A stretch of 45,115 nucleotides of DNA from JACVRN01 sp035276685 (GTDB lineage: Bacteria; Acidobacteriota; Blastocatellia; Pyrinomonadales; Pyrinomonadaceae): the NCBI GenBank assembly GCA_035276685.1, contig DATELK010000002.1, positions 1 to 45,115 of the forward strand. Reading direction: 5' to 3'. Shown here in pieces: positions 25,732 through 33,593 of this stretch. Positions within the stretch are counted from its first letter, which is position 1; every line of letters starts with the position of its first letter. The notes under the pieces are model-generated. The model had not been told where the DNA came from. It made no database searches and saw only the letters and a list, made by a program, of their open reading frames with translations. The position numbers and the translations under genes were made by a program.

Positions 25732-25766
25732 AAAAAGGCCGCCTTCCAATGAGGGCGGCCTTTTTT
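25732..25766. terminator. Bidirectional intrinsic terminator
   Basis: Stem AAAAAGGCCGCC (25732-25743) and GGCGGCCTTTTTT (25754-25766) with a 10-nt loop. The T tract follows on the plus strand and the mirrored A tract gives one on the minus strand. It sits between the convergent ispG and DUF2752 genes and is the clearest intrinsic terminator in the window. Confidence 0.93.
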
Positions 25767-25792
25767 GACTTCACAGATAATCTTTCGACGGT

Positions 25793-26245
25793 TTACGGTG
25801 CGAGAAGTGTCAGAGGGTAAACGGGGATGTTCCTGAGTATCCAGAAGACCATCATTATCCAGAAGAGGGCTTTGACGTAAGGGGGACGCGTGAACGGCAT
25901 GGGCAAGCCGCGTCCTCTGGCAGCTACGAGCGCGTAAGAGACGAAGGCGTAGGCCGCAAAGGGAAGCAGCATCAGCATCAGCGCGTTGAAGTGCAGTGCT
26001 TCAAGGAAGTGGCCGTGCGTCAGTTGATGCAGCCCGCGCGTCATCCCGCACCCCGGACAGTAGAGCCCCGTCAGGCTGTTGAACGGGCAGGACGGGTAAA
26101 GGCTTCCTGGCGCGGAAGGGTTGAAAAGCCGCAGGTAAACTAGACCCGCCATAGTCAGCAGGACGACTCCGGCCGCGAAGAGACGCTCGCGCAGGCTCGC
26201 CTCCGTCTCGCGTCCTTCAAAATATGTCGTCTCAATCACCTGCAT
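25793..26245 (-). CDS. DUF2752 membrane protein
   Basis: Small inner-membrane protein. The family signature is the Cys-rich CPFNSLTGLYCPGCGMTRG, followed by LHQLTHGHFLEALHFN and two further hydrophobic helices. Function is unknown in the family. ATG 26245 gives 150 residues. A TTG at 26299, directly after the stop of the upstream regulator gene, would give 168 and is equally possible. It is the last gene of the minus-strand run that starts at miaA. Confidence 0.8.
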   Translation of the reverse strand: MQVIETTYFEGRETEASLRERLFAAGVVLLTMAGLVYLRLFNPSAPGSLYPSCPFNSLTGLYCPGCGMTRGLHQLTHGHFLEALHFNALMLMLLPFAAYAFVSYALVAARGRGLPMPFTRPPYVKALFWIMMVFWILRNIPVYPLTLLAP

Positions 26246-26299
26246 AAAATCTTTAGTCTCCCGAGCGTCGCCAATAATGACATTTAACCGGAGCGACAA

Positions 26300-27169
26300 T
26301 CAAGCCTGCTTGCTCTCGCCGTCGAGGTATTTAATCAACACGACTTCGTTGTGCCGCTCGTTGTAAATCATCTCGTCCACCATGTCGCGCGCTATGAGTA
26401 TGCCGAAGCCGCCGGGCCTGAGGCCCTGGTCTTCTCTTGCACGCTCGTGCAGCATGGGGTCGCCTTCAGGGTTGAGAAAGGCCGCTATTGGCCCCGAAGG
26501 CTGGTAGAGCGATTCTATGCTGAAGCCTTCGCCCGGGTCTTTGATGCGGTAGAGAATCATGCGCGGCGAGCGCAGGTAGCCTACCTCTACAAACTGCGTC
26601 GGGTCGTTCTTGCCGCCATGCTCTATGGCGTTCCTGAGCATCTCGCGGAAGGCGTAGGTGACGCTCTCGCGTGTGATAGTCGGCAGGTCTGTCTTCAGTT
26701 GCGACATCAACCGGTCAAGCGGCTCAATCGCCGCAGGGTCGCAAGGAACCCTCAGCTCAATCCACTCGGGCCGCGCCGACAGCACCTCTATGTTTATCTG
26801 CTCTGGCTCAAGGCGGAAGGCGTTCTCGACCACGGAGAGAAGCTGGTTAACGTCGAAGGGCTTTGAGAGAAAGTCCGAAGCCTGGTCGCGCATGGCGCTC
26901 AGCGCGGCTTCCGGCGTAGAGAGCGCCGTCATGATGATGACGCGCAACTCCTTGTTATTCTCGCGCAGGCGTGAAAGCATCTCAAGGCCGTCCATCTTAG
27001 GCATCATGATGTCCAGAAGCGCCAGGTCTACCTGCTGCGCCTTTATCATCTCCAGCCCCTCGAAAGCGTCGCGCGCGTCCAGAACGTCGTAGCCCTCCTT
27101 TCTGAGAGCGAAGCCAATCAGATTGTGCAGCTCCGGGTCGTCGTCCACCACCAGAATCTTCTTTGCCAT
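26300..27169 (-). CDS. Receiver domain fused to HATPase_c (anti-sigma-like) response regulator
   Basis: 289-residue signalling protein with two domains. Residues 1-118 are a CheY-like receiver with the acidic pocket DDD (9-11), phosphoacceptor Asp53, Thr81 and Lys103. Residues about 130-285 are a GHKL ATPase of the RsbW/anti-sigma type. Its N-box is FREMLRNAIEHGG (Asn180), the Asp-Gly motif is DPGEGFS, and the lid is RPGGFGILIARDMVD. There is no DNA-binding domain and no histidine phosphoacceptor. It probably passes a phosphorelay signal to a sigma-factor/anti-anti-sigma switch. No partner is encoded nearby. Confidence 0.9.
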   Translation of the reverse strand: MAKKILVVDDDPELHNLIGFALRKEGYDVLDARDAFEGLEMIKAQQVDLALLDIMMPKMDGLEMLSRLRENNKELRVIIMTALSTPEAALSAMRDQASDFLSKPFDVNQLLSVVENAFRLEPEQINIEVLSARPEWIELRVPCDPAAIEPLDRLMSQLKTDLPTITRESVTYAFREMLRNAIEHGGKNDPTQFVEVGYLRSPRMILYRIKDPGEGFSIESLYQPSGPIAAFLNPEGDPMLHERAREDQGLRPGGFGILIARDMVDEMIYNERHNEVVLIKYLDGESKQA

Positions 27170-27199
27170 AACAGTCGGGTTCTTCCTTTCAGCCTGTCT

Positions 27200-28240
27200 C
27201 TATTCTTCCGCCATAGAGAGAAAGAGCGCGTCGGTCGCAACCTTTCGGTTGACGTTGACTAAGAGCTGCCCGCGAAGCGTCTCTATCTCTGTAATCCAAC
27301 GCGCGGCACGCCGGGAAGGGACGCGCACGCTTATCTGTTTAAGCTGCTCGTCCAAGTCCCTGTTGACTATCTGCTCTGCGGGCGCGCCCAGACCCAGAGT
27401 CCACACGTCATGCACGAGCATCTCAAGCGCTTCGAGCCTGGGCTCGTACTCGTCCTTTCGCTTGGCGTCGTTCATCTCTTCGGCAATGCGAAGGAGCCGC
27501 GCTCGGTCTCCCGTCAGCGCAAGCGACTTGAGCACCTCAAGCATAGCGTCGCGCCGCTCACGATAAGAGGCGAGGTCTGTGGAGAGCGCACGCCCAATGC
27601 TCCCGCGCGCAACGTGGGCCAGAAGGCTCGCCTCGCGCTTAGGGATGCGGCGCTCCGCCGTGAGGTGCTTCTCCACCTCTTCCGCCTGAAGCGGCGCAAA
27701 GCGTATCACCTGGCAGCGCGAGCGAATCGTGGGCAAAAGCGCAGACGGGCGCGAAGTCAAAAGTATTAGATGCGACGTTTCGGGCGGCTCTTCCAGCGTC
27801 TTCAGGAGAGCGTTCGACGAAGACTCGTTCAGGCGGTCTGCGTCCTCTATGATGAAGAAGCGTGCGCGGCCTTCTACAGGACGGTAATTAGCTTCCCTCT
27901 CAAGCTCGCGCATGGGGTCAACGCGGATACTTCTTTTATACGGGCGAACCATGCCGACATCAGTATGCTCGCTCCAGACGATGCGCTCTTTATTGTCGTC
28001 ATCGTTGTCATAGAGCGGGAAGGTAGAGCGGCCTATACGCAGGCACGACGAGCACTCGTCGCAGCCTTCCTTACCCTTCGACTTCTGGCAGTTCATGGCC
28101 TTCGCCAGCTCAAGCGCGAACAGTCGCTTGCCCACGCCGTCCTCACCGACGAAGAGCAGCGCGCCGGGGACGCGCCCCTTTTCAAGCATGCGCCTGAGGA
28201 CATCCTTAACCCGCTCGTTTCCTGCCAGCTTATCGAACAT
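27200..28240 (-). CDS. holB: DNA polymerase III delta' subunit
   Basis: Clamp-loader subunit of 346 residues. It has the AAA+ core with the P-loop GEDGVGKR, where the usual Ser/Thr is replaced as in inactive delta' subunits. A four-Cys zinc module includes GCDECSSC, the Walker B-like region is FFIIEDADRLN, and the sensor block ALLKTLEEPPETSHLIL is followed by the SRC motif IRSRCQVIRF. It lies 6 bp after tmk, as in many bacteria where tmk and holB are adjacent. Confidence 0.92.
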   Translation of the reverse strand: MFDKLAGNERVKDVLRRMLEKGRVPGALLFVGEDGVGKRLFALELAKAMNCQKSKGKEGCDECSSCLRIGRSTFPLYDNDDDNKERIVWSEHTDVGMVRPYKRSIRVDPMRELEREANYRPVEGRARFFIIEDADRLNESSSNALLKTLEEPPETSHLILLTSRPSALLPTIRSRCQVIRFAPLQAEEVEKHLTAERRIPKREASLLAHVARGSIGRALSTDLASYRERRDAMLEVLKSLALTGDRARLLRIAEEMNDAKRKDEYEPRLEALEMLVHDVWTLGLGAPAEQIVNRDLDEQLKQISVRVPSRRAARWITEIETLRGQLLVNVNRKVATDALFLSMAEE

Positions 28241-28246
28241 AAAAGC

Positions 28247-28885
28247 CTAAACCCTGGACTCAATAAATCGCATCACCACTTCCATGACGCGCGTGTGCGT
28301 TTCGTCAATCGAGCCGCTCGCGTCCACGACGCGCACCCGCCCGGGCTCCTCGCGCGCAATCTCAAGGTACGCCTCGCGCACGCGAGTATGAAAAGCCGCG
28401 TCCTCGGAATCGAGCCGGTCTCCCTTGTGACCGTCGTGCGTGCGGCGGCGTGCGCGCGAGACGCACTCGGCCACAGAGAGGTCGAAGATGAGCGTCAGGT
28501 CGGGCTTGAGCCCAGCCGTGGCAAGCTCTATCACATCGTGTATCAGCTCTTTTGAAAATCCTCTCCCCGCTCCCTGATATGCGCGAGTGGCGTCGGCGTA
28601 GCGATCTGAGAGGACTATGTGGCCAGAGTCCAGAGCGGGTTTGAGCAACGTGCGAACGTGCTGGGCGCGGTCGGCCGCGAAGAGTAGAAGCTCCGCCAGT
28701 GGGTCTACGTGCTCGTGCAGGTCAAGGATGGCGGCGCGCAATCGTTTGCCGAAGGGAGTGCCGCCCGGCTCTCGCGTTGCCACGACTTCCAGGCCGCGCA
28801 GGCGCAGGGCGCTGGCGAGCATACGCATCTGCGTGGATTTGCCGCTCCCGTCAATCCCTTCAAAGGTGATAAATAGGCCAGCCAC
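28247..28885 (-). CDS. tmk: Thymidylate kinase
   Basis: Phosphorylates dTMP to dTDP. The 212-residue protein has the P-loop FEGIDGSGKSTQ, the dTMP-binding ATREPGGTPFG, the DRY-type motif LSDRYADATRAYQGAGRG, and a lid region RARRRTHDGHKGDRLD. It is between hfq and holB in the same direction. Confidence 0.96.
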   Translation of the reverse strand: MAGLFITFEGIDGSGKSTQMRMLASALRLRGLEVVATREPGGTPFGKRLRAAILDLHEHVDPLAELLLFAADRAQHVRTLLKPALDSGHIVLSDRYADATRAYQGAGRGFSKELIHDVIELATAGLKPDLTLIFDLSVAECVSRARRRTHDGHKGDRLDSEDAAFHTRVREAYLEIAREEPGRVRVVDASGSIDETHTRVMEVVMRFIESRV

Positions 28886-28929
28886 TCTCTTAATCTTAGG
28901 TCTAAAGGTTGAAGTTTCTGAAAGTCGAG

Positions 28930-29229
28930 TCAGGCTTCGGAAGGGCTCTGTGACTCACCCTGCTCGCTGTCGCCGGAGGACGCGGGCGGCTGCGGCGCAC
29001 GCATCTCGCCAGACTGCCGGCGCGCGTGCGAGATGGTCGAGATGGCGTGCTTGAAAATAAGCTGCTCCTGCGAGCCCGTTTCCAGCAGGACGGAGAATTT
29101 GTCGAAGCTCTTGATGCGTCCCGTCAGCTTAGCGCCGTGCATCAGGTAGATGGTGACGTTGCTACGCTCGCGGCGCGCCGTGTTTAGAAACGCGTCCTGT
29201 ATGTTCTGAGGTGTCGGCTTCGAATCCAC
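28930..29229 (-). CDS. hfq: RNA chaperone Hfq
   Basis: Sm-like hexameric RNA chaperone for small-RNA regulation. The 99-residue protein has the Sm1 part VTIYLMHGAKLTGRIKSFD and the Sm2 part LIFKHAISTIS, with the proximal-face Lys-His. The N-terminal helix has NIQDAFLN. The last about 30 residues are a flexible tail rich in Ser, Gln, Pro and Glu. The start is GTG at 29229 with a strong GGAGGAG upstream. It follows miaA, as in Proteobacteria, which points to an ancestral miaA-hfq pair. Confidence 0.96.
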   Translation of the reverse strand: MDSKPTPQNIQDAFLNTARRERSNVTIYLMHGAKLTGRIKSFDKFSVLLETGSQEQLIFKHAISTISHARRQSGEMRAPQPPASSGDSEQGESQSPSEA

Positions 29230-29315
29230 CCAGCTCCTCCGGTCGGGCTCTTCTGTTTGCTACGGAAAACTGTGGTCAGGGAAGATTACACCACGCACAA
29301 AGCGAAAGCAAACCT

Positions 29316-30272
29316 TTAACCAAGATTCAATAATTCCTTAACACGGGCGGCAATCTTCGACTGGGTTTCCGGCTCTTCACCGAAGCCCTCGAACCATTCG
29401 ACGCCCGCCTCGCGCCGGAACCATGTCAACTGGCGCTTGGCGTAGTGGCGAACGTCCATCTGCGTCTGCTCTATGGCGCTCTCAAGTGTGCGCTCGCCGC
29501 CGAGATACTCCACCACGCGGCGGTAGCCGTGCGCGCCCAGAGCGGTCGAAGACGGAGAGGCACCGCGCTCTAGAAGCCCGCGAACTTCCTCCACGAGCCC
29601 CGCGTGGAAGTGTGCCACAGTCCTCTCGTTGATGCGCCTGTAAAGCTCCGCGCGCGGCGGAGAGAGCGCAAGCACGCGCAGGCGAGAGGCAGAGGCCGGA
29701 GGCTGTGGGCGTGCGCCCGCTTGCTCGGACATCCTCAAGCCCGTCTGAAAGCGAACTTCCAGCGCACGCTGCACGCGCGGCCAGTCGTTAGGGAAAAGTT
29801 TTCGGGCCGAAGCCGGGTCGACCCTTCGTAGCATACGGTGCAGGTGCTCTGCCCCGCGCCTTTCGCGCAGGCGAGTCAGGCGCTCTCGAAGCTGCTCGTC
29901 CGTGGGCGCGCTCCGGAAAAAGGGCTCTCGCAGGGCTCTGAGGTAAAAGCCCGTGCCACCGACGATGAAAGCGACTCTCCCTCTCGCTTCTATCTCGTCA
30001 ATCCTGAGCGCGGCGTCGCGCGCCCAATCGCCCGCGGTGTAGTTCACCTCAAGCGGCACAAAATCAATCAGGTGATGCGCGACGCCGCGTCTCTCAGCAA
30101 AGGGAACCTTGGCCGTGGCAATCTCCACGTCACGATAAACCTGCACCGAGTCGCAGTTGATAATCTCTCCGCCGAACTGTAAGGAGAGCGCAATCCCCAA
30201 CTCGCTCTTGCCGGACGCGGTCGGCCCGACGATAGCTACGATTGGCTTTTCAGATGAACCTTCCGTTGTCAC
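29316..30272 (-). CDS. miaA: tRNA dimethylallyltransferase MiaA
   Basis: Adds the isopentenyl group to A37 of tRNAs reading UNN codons. The 318-residue protein has the P-loop VGPTASGKSELG, INCDSVQVYRD, the substrate part VGGTGFYLRAL, and the C-terminal AKRQLTWFRR. The start is GTG at 30272, 9 bp after the stop of a 28-codon upstream reading frame, so translational coupling is likely. It uses dimethylallyl diphosphate made by the MEP pathway genes in this window. Confidence 0.96.
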   Translation of the reverse strand: MTTEGSSEKPIVAIVGPTASGKSELGIALSLQFGGEIINCDSVQVYRDVEIATAKVPFAERRGVAHHLIDFVPLEVNYTAGDWARDAALRIDEIEARGRVAFIVGGTGFYLRALREPFFRSAPTDEQLRERLTRLRERRGAEHLHRMLRRVDPASARKLFPNDWPRVQRALEVRFQTGLRMSEQAGARPQPPASASRLRVLALSPPRAELYRRINERTVAHFHAGLVEEVRGLLERGASPSSTALGAHGYRRVVEYLGGERTLESAIEQTQMDVRHYAKRQLTWFRREAGVEWFEGFGEEPETQSKIAARVKELLNLG

Positions 30273-30281
30273 AGGCGAGAA

Positions 30282-30368
30282 TTAATAGACGAGACGCCAC
30301 ACGATTATCAACCACACAACCGCCAGCAGCAGCAGAGCCCCCACAATTTGCATACGAGAGAAGCGCAT
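30282..30368 (-). CDS. Putative 28-residue single-helix membrane peptide upstream of miaA
   Basis: Small reading frame starting ATG at 30368 and ending TAA at 30282. It encodes a basic start (MRFSRMQ) followed by one hydrophobic helix (VGALLLLAVVWLIIVW) and a short RLVY end, a typical bitopic small protein. It lies 9 bp upstream of miaA on the same strand. TATAAT on the minus strand at about 30377-30382 would place the transcript start within a few bases of the ATG, suggesting a leaderless mRNA. There is no homology evidence; a coding role is inferred from the peptide's shape and position. Confidence 0.5.
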   Translation of the reverse strand: MRFSRMQIVGALLLLAVVWLIIVWRLVY

Positions 30369-30381
30369 CTTTGAGCATTAT

Positions 30382-30467
30382 AGTCCCGTAGGGACTCGCC
30401 CGGTAATAGCCCAGCACTTCAGTGCTGGGAGCGAGATGTGTCTATAAAAATTTAGTCCCGTAGGGAC
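30382..30467. repeat. REP-type hairpins on the 3' side of the transposase gene
   Basis: Hairpin AGTCCCGTAGGGACT (30382-30396), linker, hairpin CCCAGCAC-TTCA-GTGCTGGG (30410-30429), then a third hairpin GTCCCGTAGGGAC (30455-30467). Read on the minus strand, the first two form the unit hairpin-TGGGCTATTA-hairpin, matching the copies at 7.3 kb and 30985-31029. The third hairpin is repeated in inverted orientation on the other side of the transposase gene. Confidence 0.9.
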
Positions 30468-30476
30468 GGCTGAATT

Positions 30477-30929
30477 CTAACCCAGCACATGATTTTCATC
30501 ATACTCAATGCCGTGCTTTTCCAGAAAACTCAGGAACTCTTCTTCAAAGGTCTTCCTCCGATGATGCTCTTTTTGAGTCTGGATATAAGCAACGGTCTGT
30601 TGAGCATGAGAGATGCTTATGCTGAATGCGCCGTACCCTTCCTGCCATGCGAAACTTCTCTGAGCCGGAAAGTTGTCATGAATCCATTTTGAAGAGCCGC
30701 CTTTGATAAGCTGAATCGCCTTGGATAAAGGCATCACTGCGGGAAGGGATAACAAGATGTGTGCGTGGTCATCCGTGCCGCCAACGGCGAGCGCTTTCAT
30801 ACCGTTTTGCCGCGCGATGCCGCTCAGGAAAGGCCAGATACGCTCCTGTAGCTGCGGGGAGATAATTTTCCTTCGGTCTTTGGTGCTGAAGACACAATGA
30901 ACAAGGCTGCTGACGTAAGAGTGAGGCAT
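30477..30929 (-). CDS. IS200/IS605-type (REP-associated) tyrosine transposase
   Basis: 150-residue single-strand transposase of the Y1/HUH family. The HUH motif lies in GGTDDHAHILLSL and the catalytic Tyr in the helix QQTVAYIQTQKEHHRRKTF. LVHCVFSTKDRRK is a typical start. It is intact and of normal length, with no accompanying TnpB. Related hairpins GTCCCGTAGGGAC and GTCCCTACGGGAC flank it in inverted orientation, each with the same outer context (GACGRCTGAA). This is the arrangement of REP/RAYT loci more than of a classical IS200 with directly oriented ends. Domesticated repeat propagation is inferred. Confidence 0.9.
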   Translation of the reverse strand: MPHSYVSSLVHCVFSTKDRRKIISPQLQERIWPFLSGIARQNGMKALAVGGTDDHAHILLSLPAVMPLSKAIQLIKGGSSKWIHDNFPAQRSFAWQEGYGAFSISISHAQQTVAYIQTQKEHHRRKTFEEEFLSFLEKHGIEYDENHVLG

Positions 30930-30939
30930 AAGCGTTCCT

Positions 30940-31029
30940 TTCAGTCGTCCCTACGGGACTTAGGCAAATGACTTTACCTTTATTCCCAGCGATAAATCGC
31001 TGGGCTATTATCAACCGCCCCTACGGGGC
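30940..31029. repeat. REP-type hairpins on the 5' side of the transposase gene
   Basis: Hairpin GTCCCTACGGGAC (30947-30959), then CCCAGCGA-TAAA-TCGCTGGG (30985-31004), linker CTATTATCAACC, then GCCCCTACGGGGC (31017-31029). The second and third form the same double-hairpin unit as at 30382-30429, but on the opposite strand. Stem bases differ between copies while pairing is kept. Confidence 0.9.
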
Positions 31030-31071
31030 ACGAAGATGAGGTAGCCCCGTAATTCACTTCTAATCTTACTT

Positions 31072-33432
31072 CTAATACAGCTTGGTCAGCTCGATGCCTG
31101 TGTAGTAGTTCTTCAGAATCTTGTCGTAGGTGAGGCCTGCGCGGGCCATGCCGTAGGCTCCTACCTGGCACATGCCTACGCCGTGGCCCCAGCCCCTGCC
31201 TATGAAGGTGAAGCCTGTGACGCGGCCTTCTTCGTCGTAGCGGCGCTCTATGACGAAGAGCTGTTCGCGCAGGCCCAGGGCGGAGCGTATGCGGCCGCCC
31301 CGTACGTGCGCCGTGCCGCGCGTGCCTACAAGCTCAAGGTCTGTGACGCGGCGCGATGAGCCACGGGCCGCGACTCGGAGGTCTGTAAGCGAGCCCACAC
31401 CTCGCGCCCAGCGAGAGAGCCTTCCTTGCGCCTCTCCCAGCGAAAGCTCGGCCGTCCAATTGGTGAAGGGCGAAAAGCGCTCTGCGGCAGCGCCGTCCGC
31501 AGAGGGGCGCACCTCCATATAATCAACCTGTCCCTGCGGGTTGAGATGAAACTGTACGGGCTCGCCGCCCATGACCGTCAGAGAGCGCATCTGGTAGGCG
31601 CTTGAGCCGAAGGCGCGGAAGAGATAGGCGTCGCTTGCCACGGCCACGGTCAGGTCTTTGTTCTTAGTCGAGCGAAGCACGAGCGCGCCGCTCGATGCGG
31701 GCCGGGCAGTACCTTTCTGTAGAAGCAGCTTGCCGCGCGCATCTAGAAGGTTCGCGATGGTGTGTAGCATGCGTGCGCGCGTCATGGCCTCGCGCGGGCG
31801 TAGAGTCACGTCCGGGTAGAGCGAGAGATAGCCGTCGCGCAAGAGATAAGCAACGTCGGCGCGGTTGCGCTCGGGGATGTCTGAAGCGTCGCGGAAGGAG
31901 AGTATGTACTCAACGTCTGCGGCATCGAGCAGCGTGTCGGCGCGGCCTTCGCCGTAAAGGGCTGCTGAGAGGGCCGTGCTGAAGGCTGGCGGGCGCGTCA
32001 CGTCATCCGTGATTGCGGGCAGAGGGTTTCTTGAGAGACGCGCGACGGCTGAAATCCAGTTGCGAGCCTCCGACGCGGAAGCTGCTGTTGAGAGCCAAGA
32101 GTCCGTGACGCGTGACGCGCCTAAGGCGAAGCCGTTGACGGCGAGCAGTGCCATGTCGCGCACGAGCGGAAGGTTTGCTTCCTCTCGTATCTCCGCAGGC
32201 TCGCGCGTGGTCTTGACGACGAAGGGCGCGAAGGCGGCTCTGCCTTCTACGGAGCATTCCCGCGCTCGAAGGTAAGGCTCCGCGTTCGGGAAGATGTTCT
32301 CGGAATCTTCCGTGCGGCCGCCGCAGGTGGAAGTGTAGAGCGCGTTGATGGGCGCGCTGGCGTAAGTCGCTATGACTCCGCGTGTCTCTTCGACGGCGCG
32401 GGAGGCTAGCGGCTGTTCCGTCGAGAGCCCGCCGTAAACCTGCGAGCGCGTCGTGGGCAGCAGGTCAAAGCCTTGCGAGGCGAACTGGTTCCTGTTTCTA
32501 ACGGCGTAGGTGCGCGCCGCCACCGCCTGCGCCTTCAGGGCTTCTATGGCCGGGTAGTTAAGCTCGTTCGGCACGACGCCTCGGACGTAGTCTTCCAGCC
32601 CCAGCACGTTGACGACCGTCAGGCCTCCCTGCGCGTTGGCGAAAACTTCCAAGCGACCGCGATATGGCTTTTCGTTGAAGCGCACGGGCGAGGCGCGCTC
32701 GTCTTCGGAAGCGAAGACGACGGGTGCGTATGAGGTGAAGAGCATGGACGCGCCTGAAGCGTAGACGACCGCCGCGCGCGTAGGCGTGCTTGAGCGTGAG
32801 ACGGGCCGCGTCACATCAGCCGGACTCATCGAGCCTGTCTTCGCGCTCGAAGAGCTTGTCGAAGCGGTCGTGCGGGCGCTGGTGACGGTGGCAGAGACGA
32901 AGCCTGCTTCTTCCAGTCTCGCTCGAAGCTCGTCCGCCTCGGCGCGCGTGAGACTCCCGCCCATGCGAAGCTTCCAGGTGTTCGTCTGCGCGTCCGGAGA
33001 CACCTGCGCGCTCTCGCCCGTCTGCTCTTTTATCTCAGAGGCCGCGCGCTCTGCGTCAACGCGTGTGGCAGCGCCCGCAATCTCGACGCCGAAGTCCGAG
33101 CCCTGCGCCGGAGGAAGCGGAGCCAGCACGCGCGGCTCTATGCGAACGCGCGCAACCGACAGTGCTTCAGGAGCAGCCGCTTCATCCGTCATTTTCATCA
33201 ATCGCCCGTTTGTAGAGACGGTCACGGAGCGCGCGTTAGTGGCAAGACCTATGCGGACGGTAGGCTCGGCCATAAGCCGCGTAGTTGTTTGAGCGACGGG
33301 CGGGCGCGTCTCCGTAGAGGCTTGAGCGCGGCGCGGGCGCGTGTCCTGGCCTAAGAGCAGCGCCGGACAGAGAAGAGAGTATGCGATGATGAGAGCGGTT
33401 ATCTTCGAGCGGGGGAAAAGGGGCACTTCCAT
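31072..33432 (-). CDS. SPOR-SLH-SpoIID/LytB fusion, secreted
   Basis: 786 residues from the ATG at 33432 (a GTG at 33447 would add 5). A signal peptide (about 10-28) is followed by a SPOR-like domain (two halves with FGVEIAGAATRVDAERAASE and WKLRMGGSLTRAEADELRAR). The SpoIID catalytic part follows, with VVPNELNYPAIEALKAQAVA, STCGGRTEDSENIF and the C-terminal RGWGHGVGMCQVGAYGMA. Between them an SLH-like segment (YLSLYPDVTLRPREAMTRAR) is inserted. SpoIID cleaves glycan strands lacking peptides, and SPOR binds such strands, so this should be a cell-wall remodelling enzyme in a non-sporulating organism. It is the first gene after the REP block. Confidence 0.87.
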   Translation of the reverse strand: MEVPLFPRSKITALIIAYSLLCPALLLGQDTRPRRAQASTETRPPVAQTTTRLMAEPTVRIGLATNARSVTVSTNGRLMKMTDEAAAPEALSVARVRIEPRVLAPLPPAQGSDFGVEIAGAATRVDAERAASEIKEQTGESAQVSPDAQTNTWKLRMGGSLTRAEADELRARLEEAGFVSATVTSARTTASTSSSSAKTGSMSPADVTRPVSRSSTPTRAAVVYASGASMLFTSYAPVVFASEDERASPVRFNEKPYRGRLEVFANAQGGLTVVNVLGLEDYVRGVVPNELNYPAIEALKAQAVAARTYAVRNRNQFASQGFDLLPTTRSQVYGGLSTEQPLASRAVEETRGVIATYASAPINALYTSTCGGRTEDSENIFPNAEPYLRARECSVEGRAAFAPFVVKTTREPAEIREEANLPLVRDMALLAVNGFALGASRVTDSWLSTAASASEARNWISAVARLSRNPLPAITDDVTRPPAFSTALSAALYGEGRADTLLDAADVEYILSFRDASDIPERNRADVAYLLRDGYLSLYPDVTLRPREAMTRARMLHTIANLLDARGKLLLQKGTARPASSGALVLRSTKNKDLTVAVASDAYLFRAFGSSAYQMRSLTVMGGEPVQFHLNPQGQVDYMEVRPSADGAAAERFSPFTNWTAELSLGEAQGRLSRWARGVGSLTDLRVAARGSSRRVTDLELVGTRGTAHVRGGRIRSALGLREQLFVIERRYDEEGRVTGFTFIGRGWGHGVGMCQVGAYGMARAGLTYDKILKNYYTGIELTKLY

Positions 33433-33502
33433 TATCCTTTCCGGCACGGGATTCCACGACTGCGCCTCATACTACTACAAGGCCGTGGAAGGGGCGAAAG
33501 AG

Positions 33503-33590
33503 AATTAACAGGGATGGACAGGATAGACAGGATGAAAAAGAAAGAATTGTCTTTTCTTTATCCTGTTCATCCTGTCCATCCCTGTTAAAT
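33503..33590. repeat. R1 inverted repeat, copy g
   Basis: Left arm from 33503 and right arm ending at 33590, 3 bp downstream of the chromate transporter stop (minus strand) and about 70 bp upstream of the SpoIID-type gene start. Confidence 0.95.
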
Positions 33591-33593
33591 TTC

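Noticed and set aside
30477..31029. A complete IS605 element with TnpB
   Set aside because: Only the tyrosine transposase is present; the neighbouring genes are miaA and a cell-wall protein.
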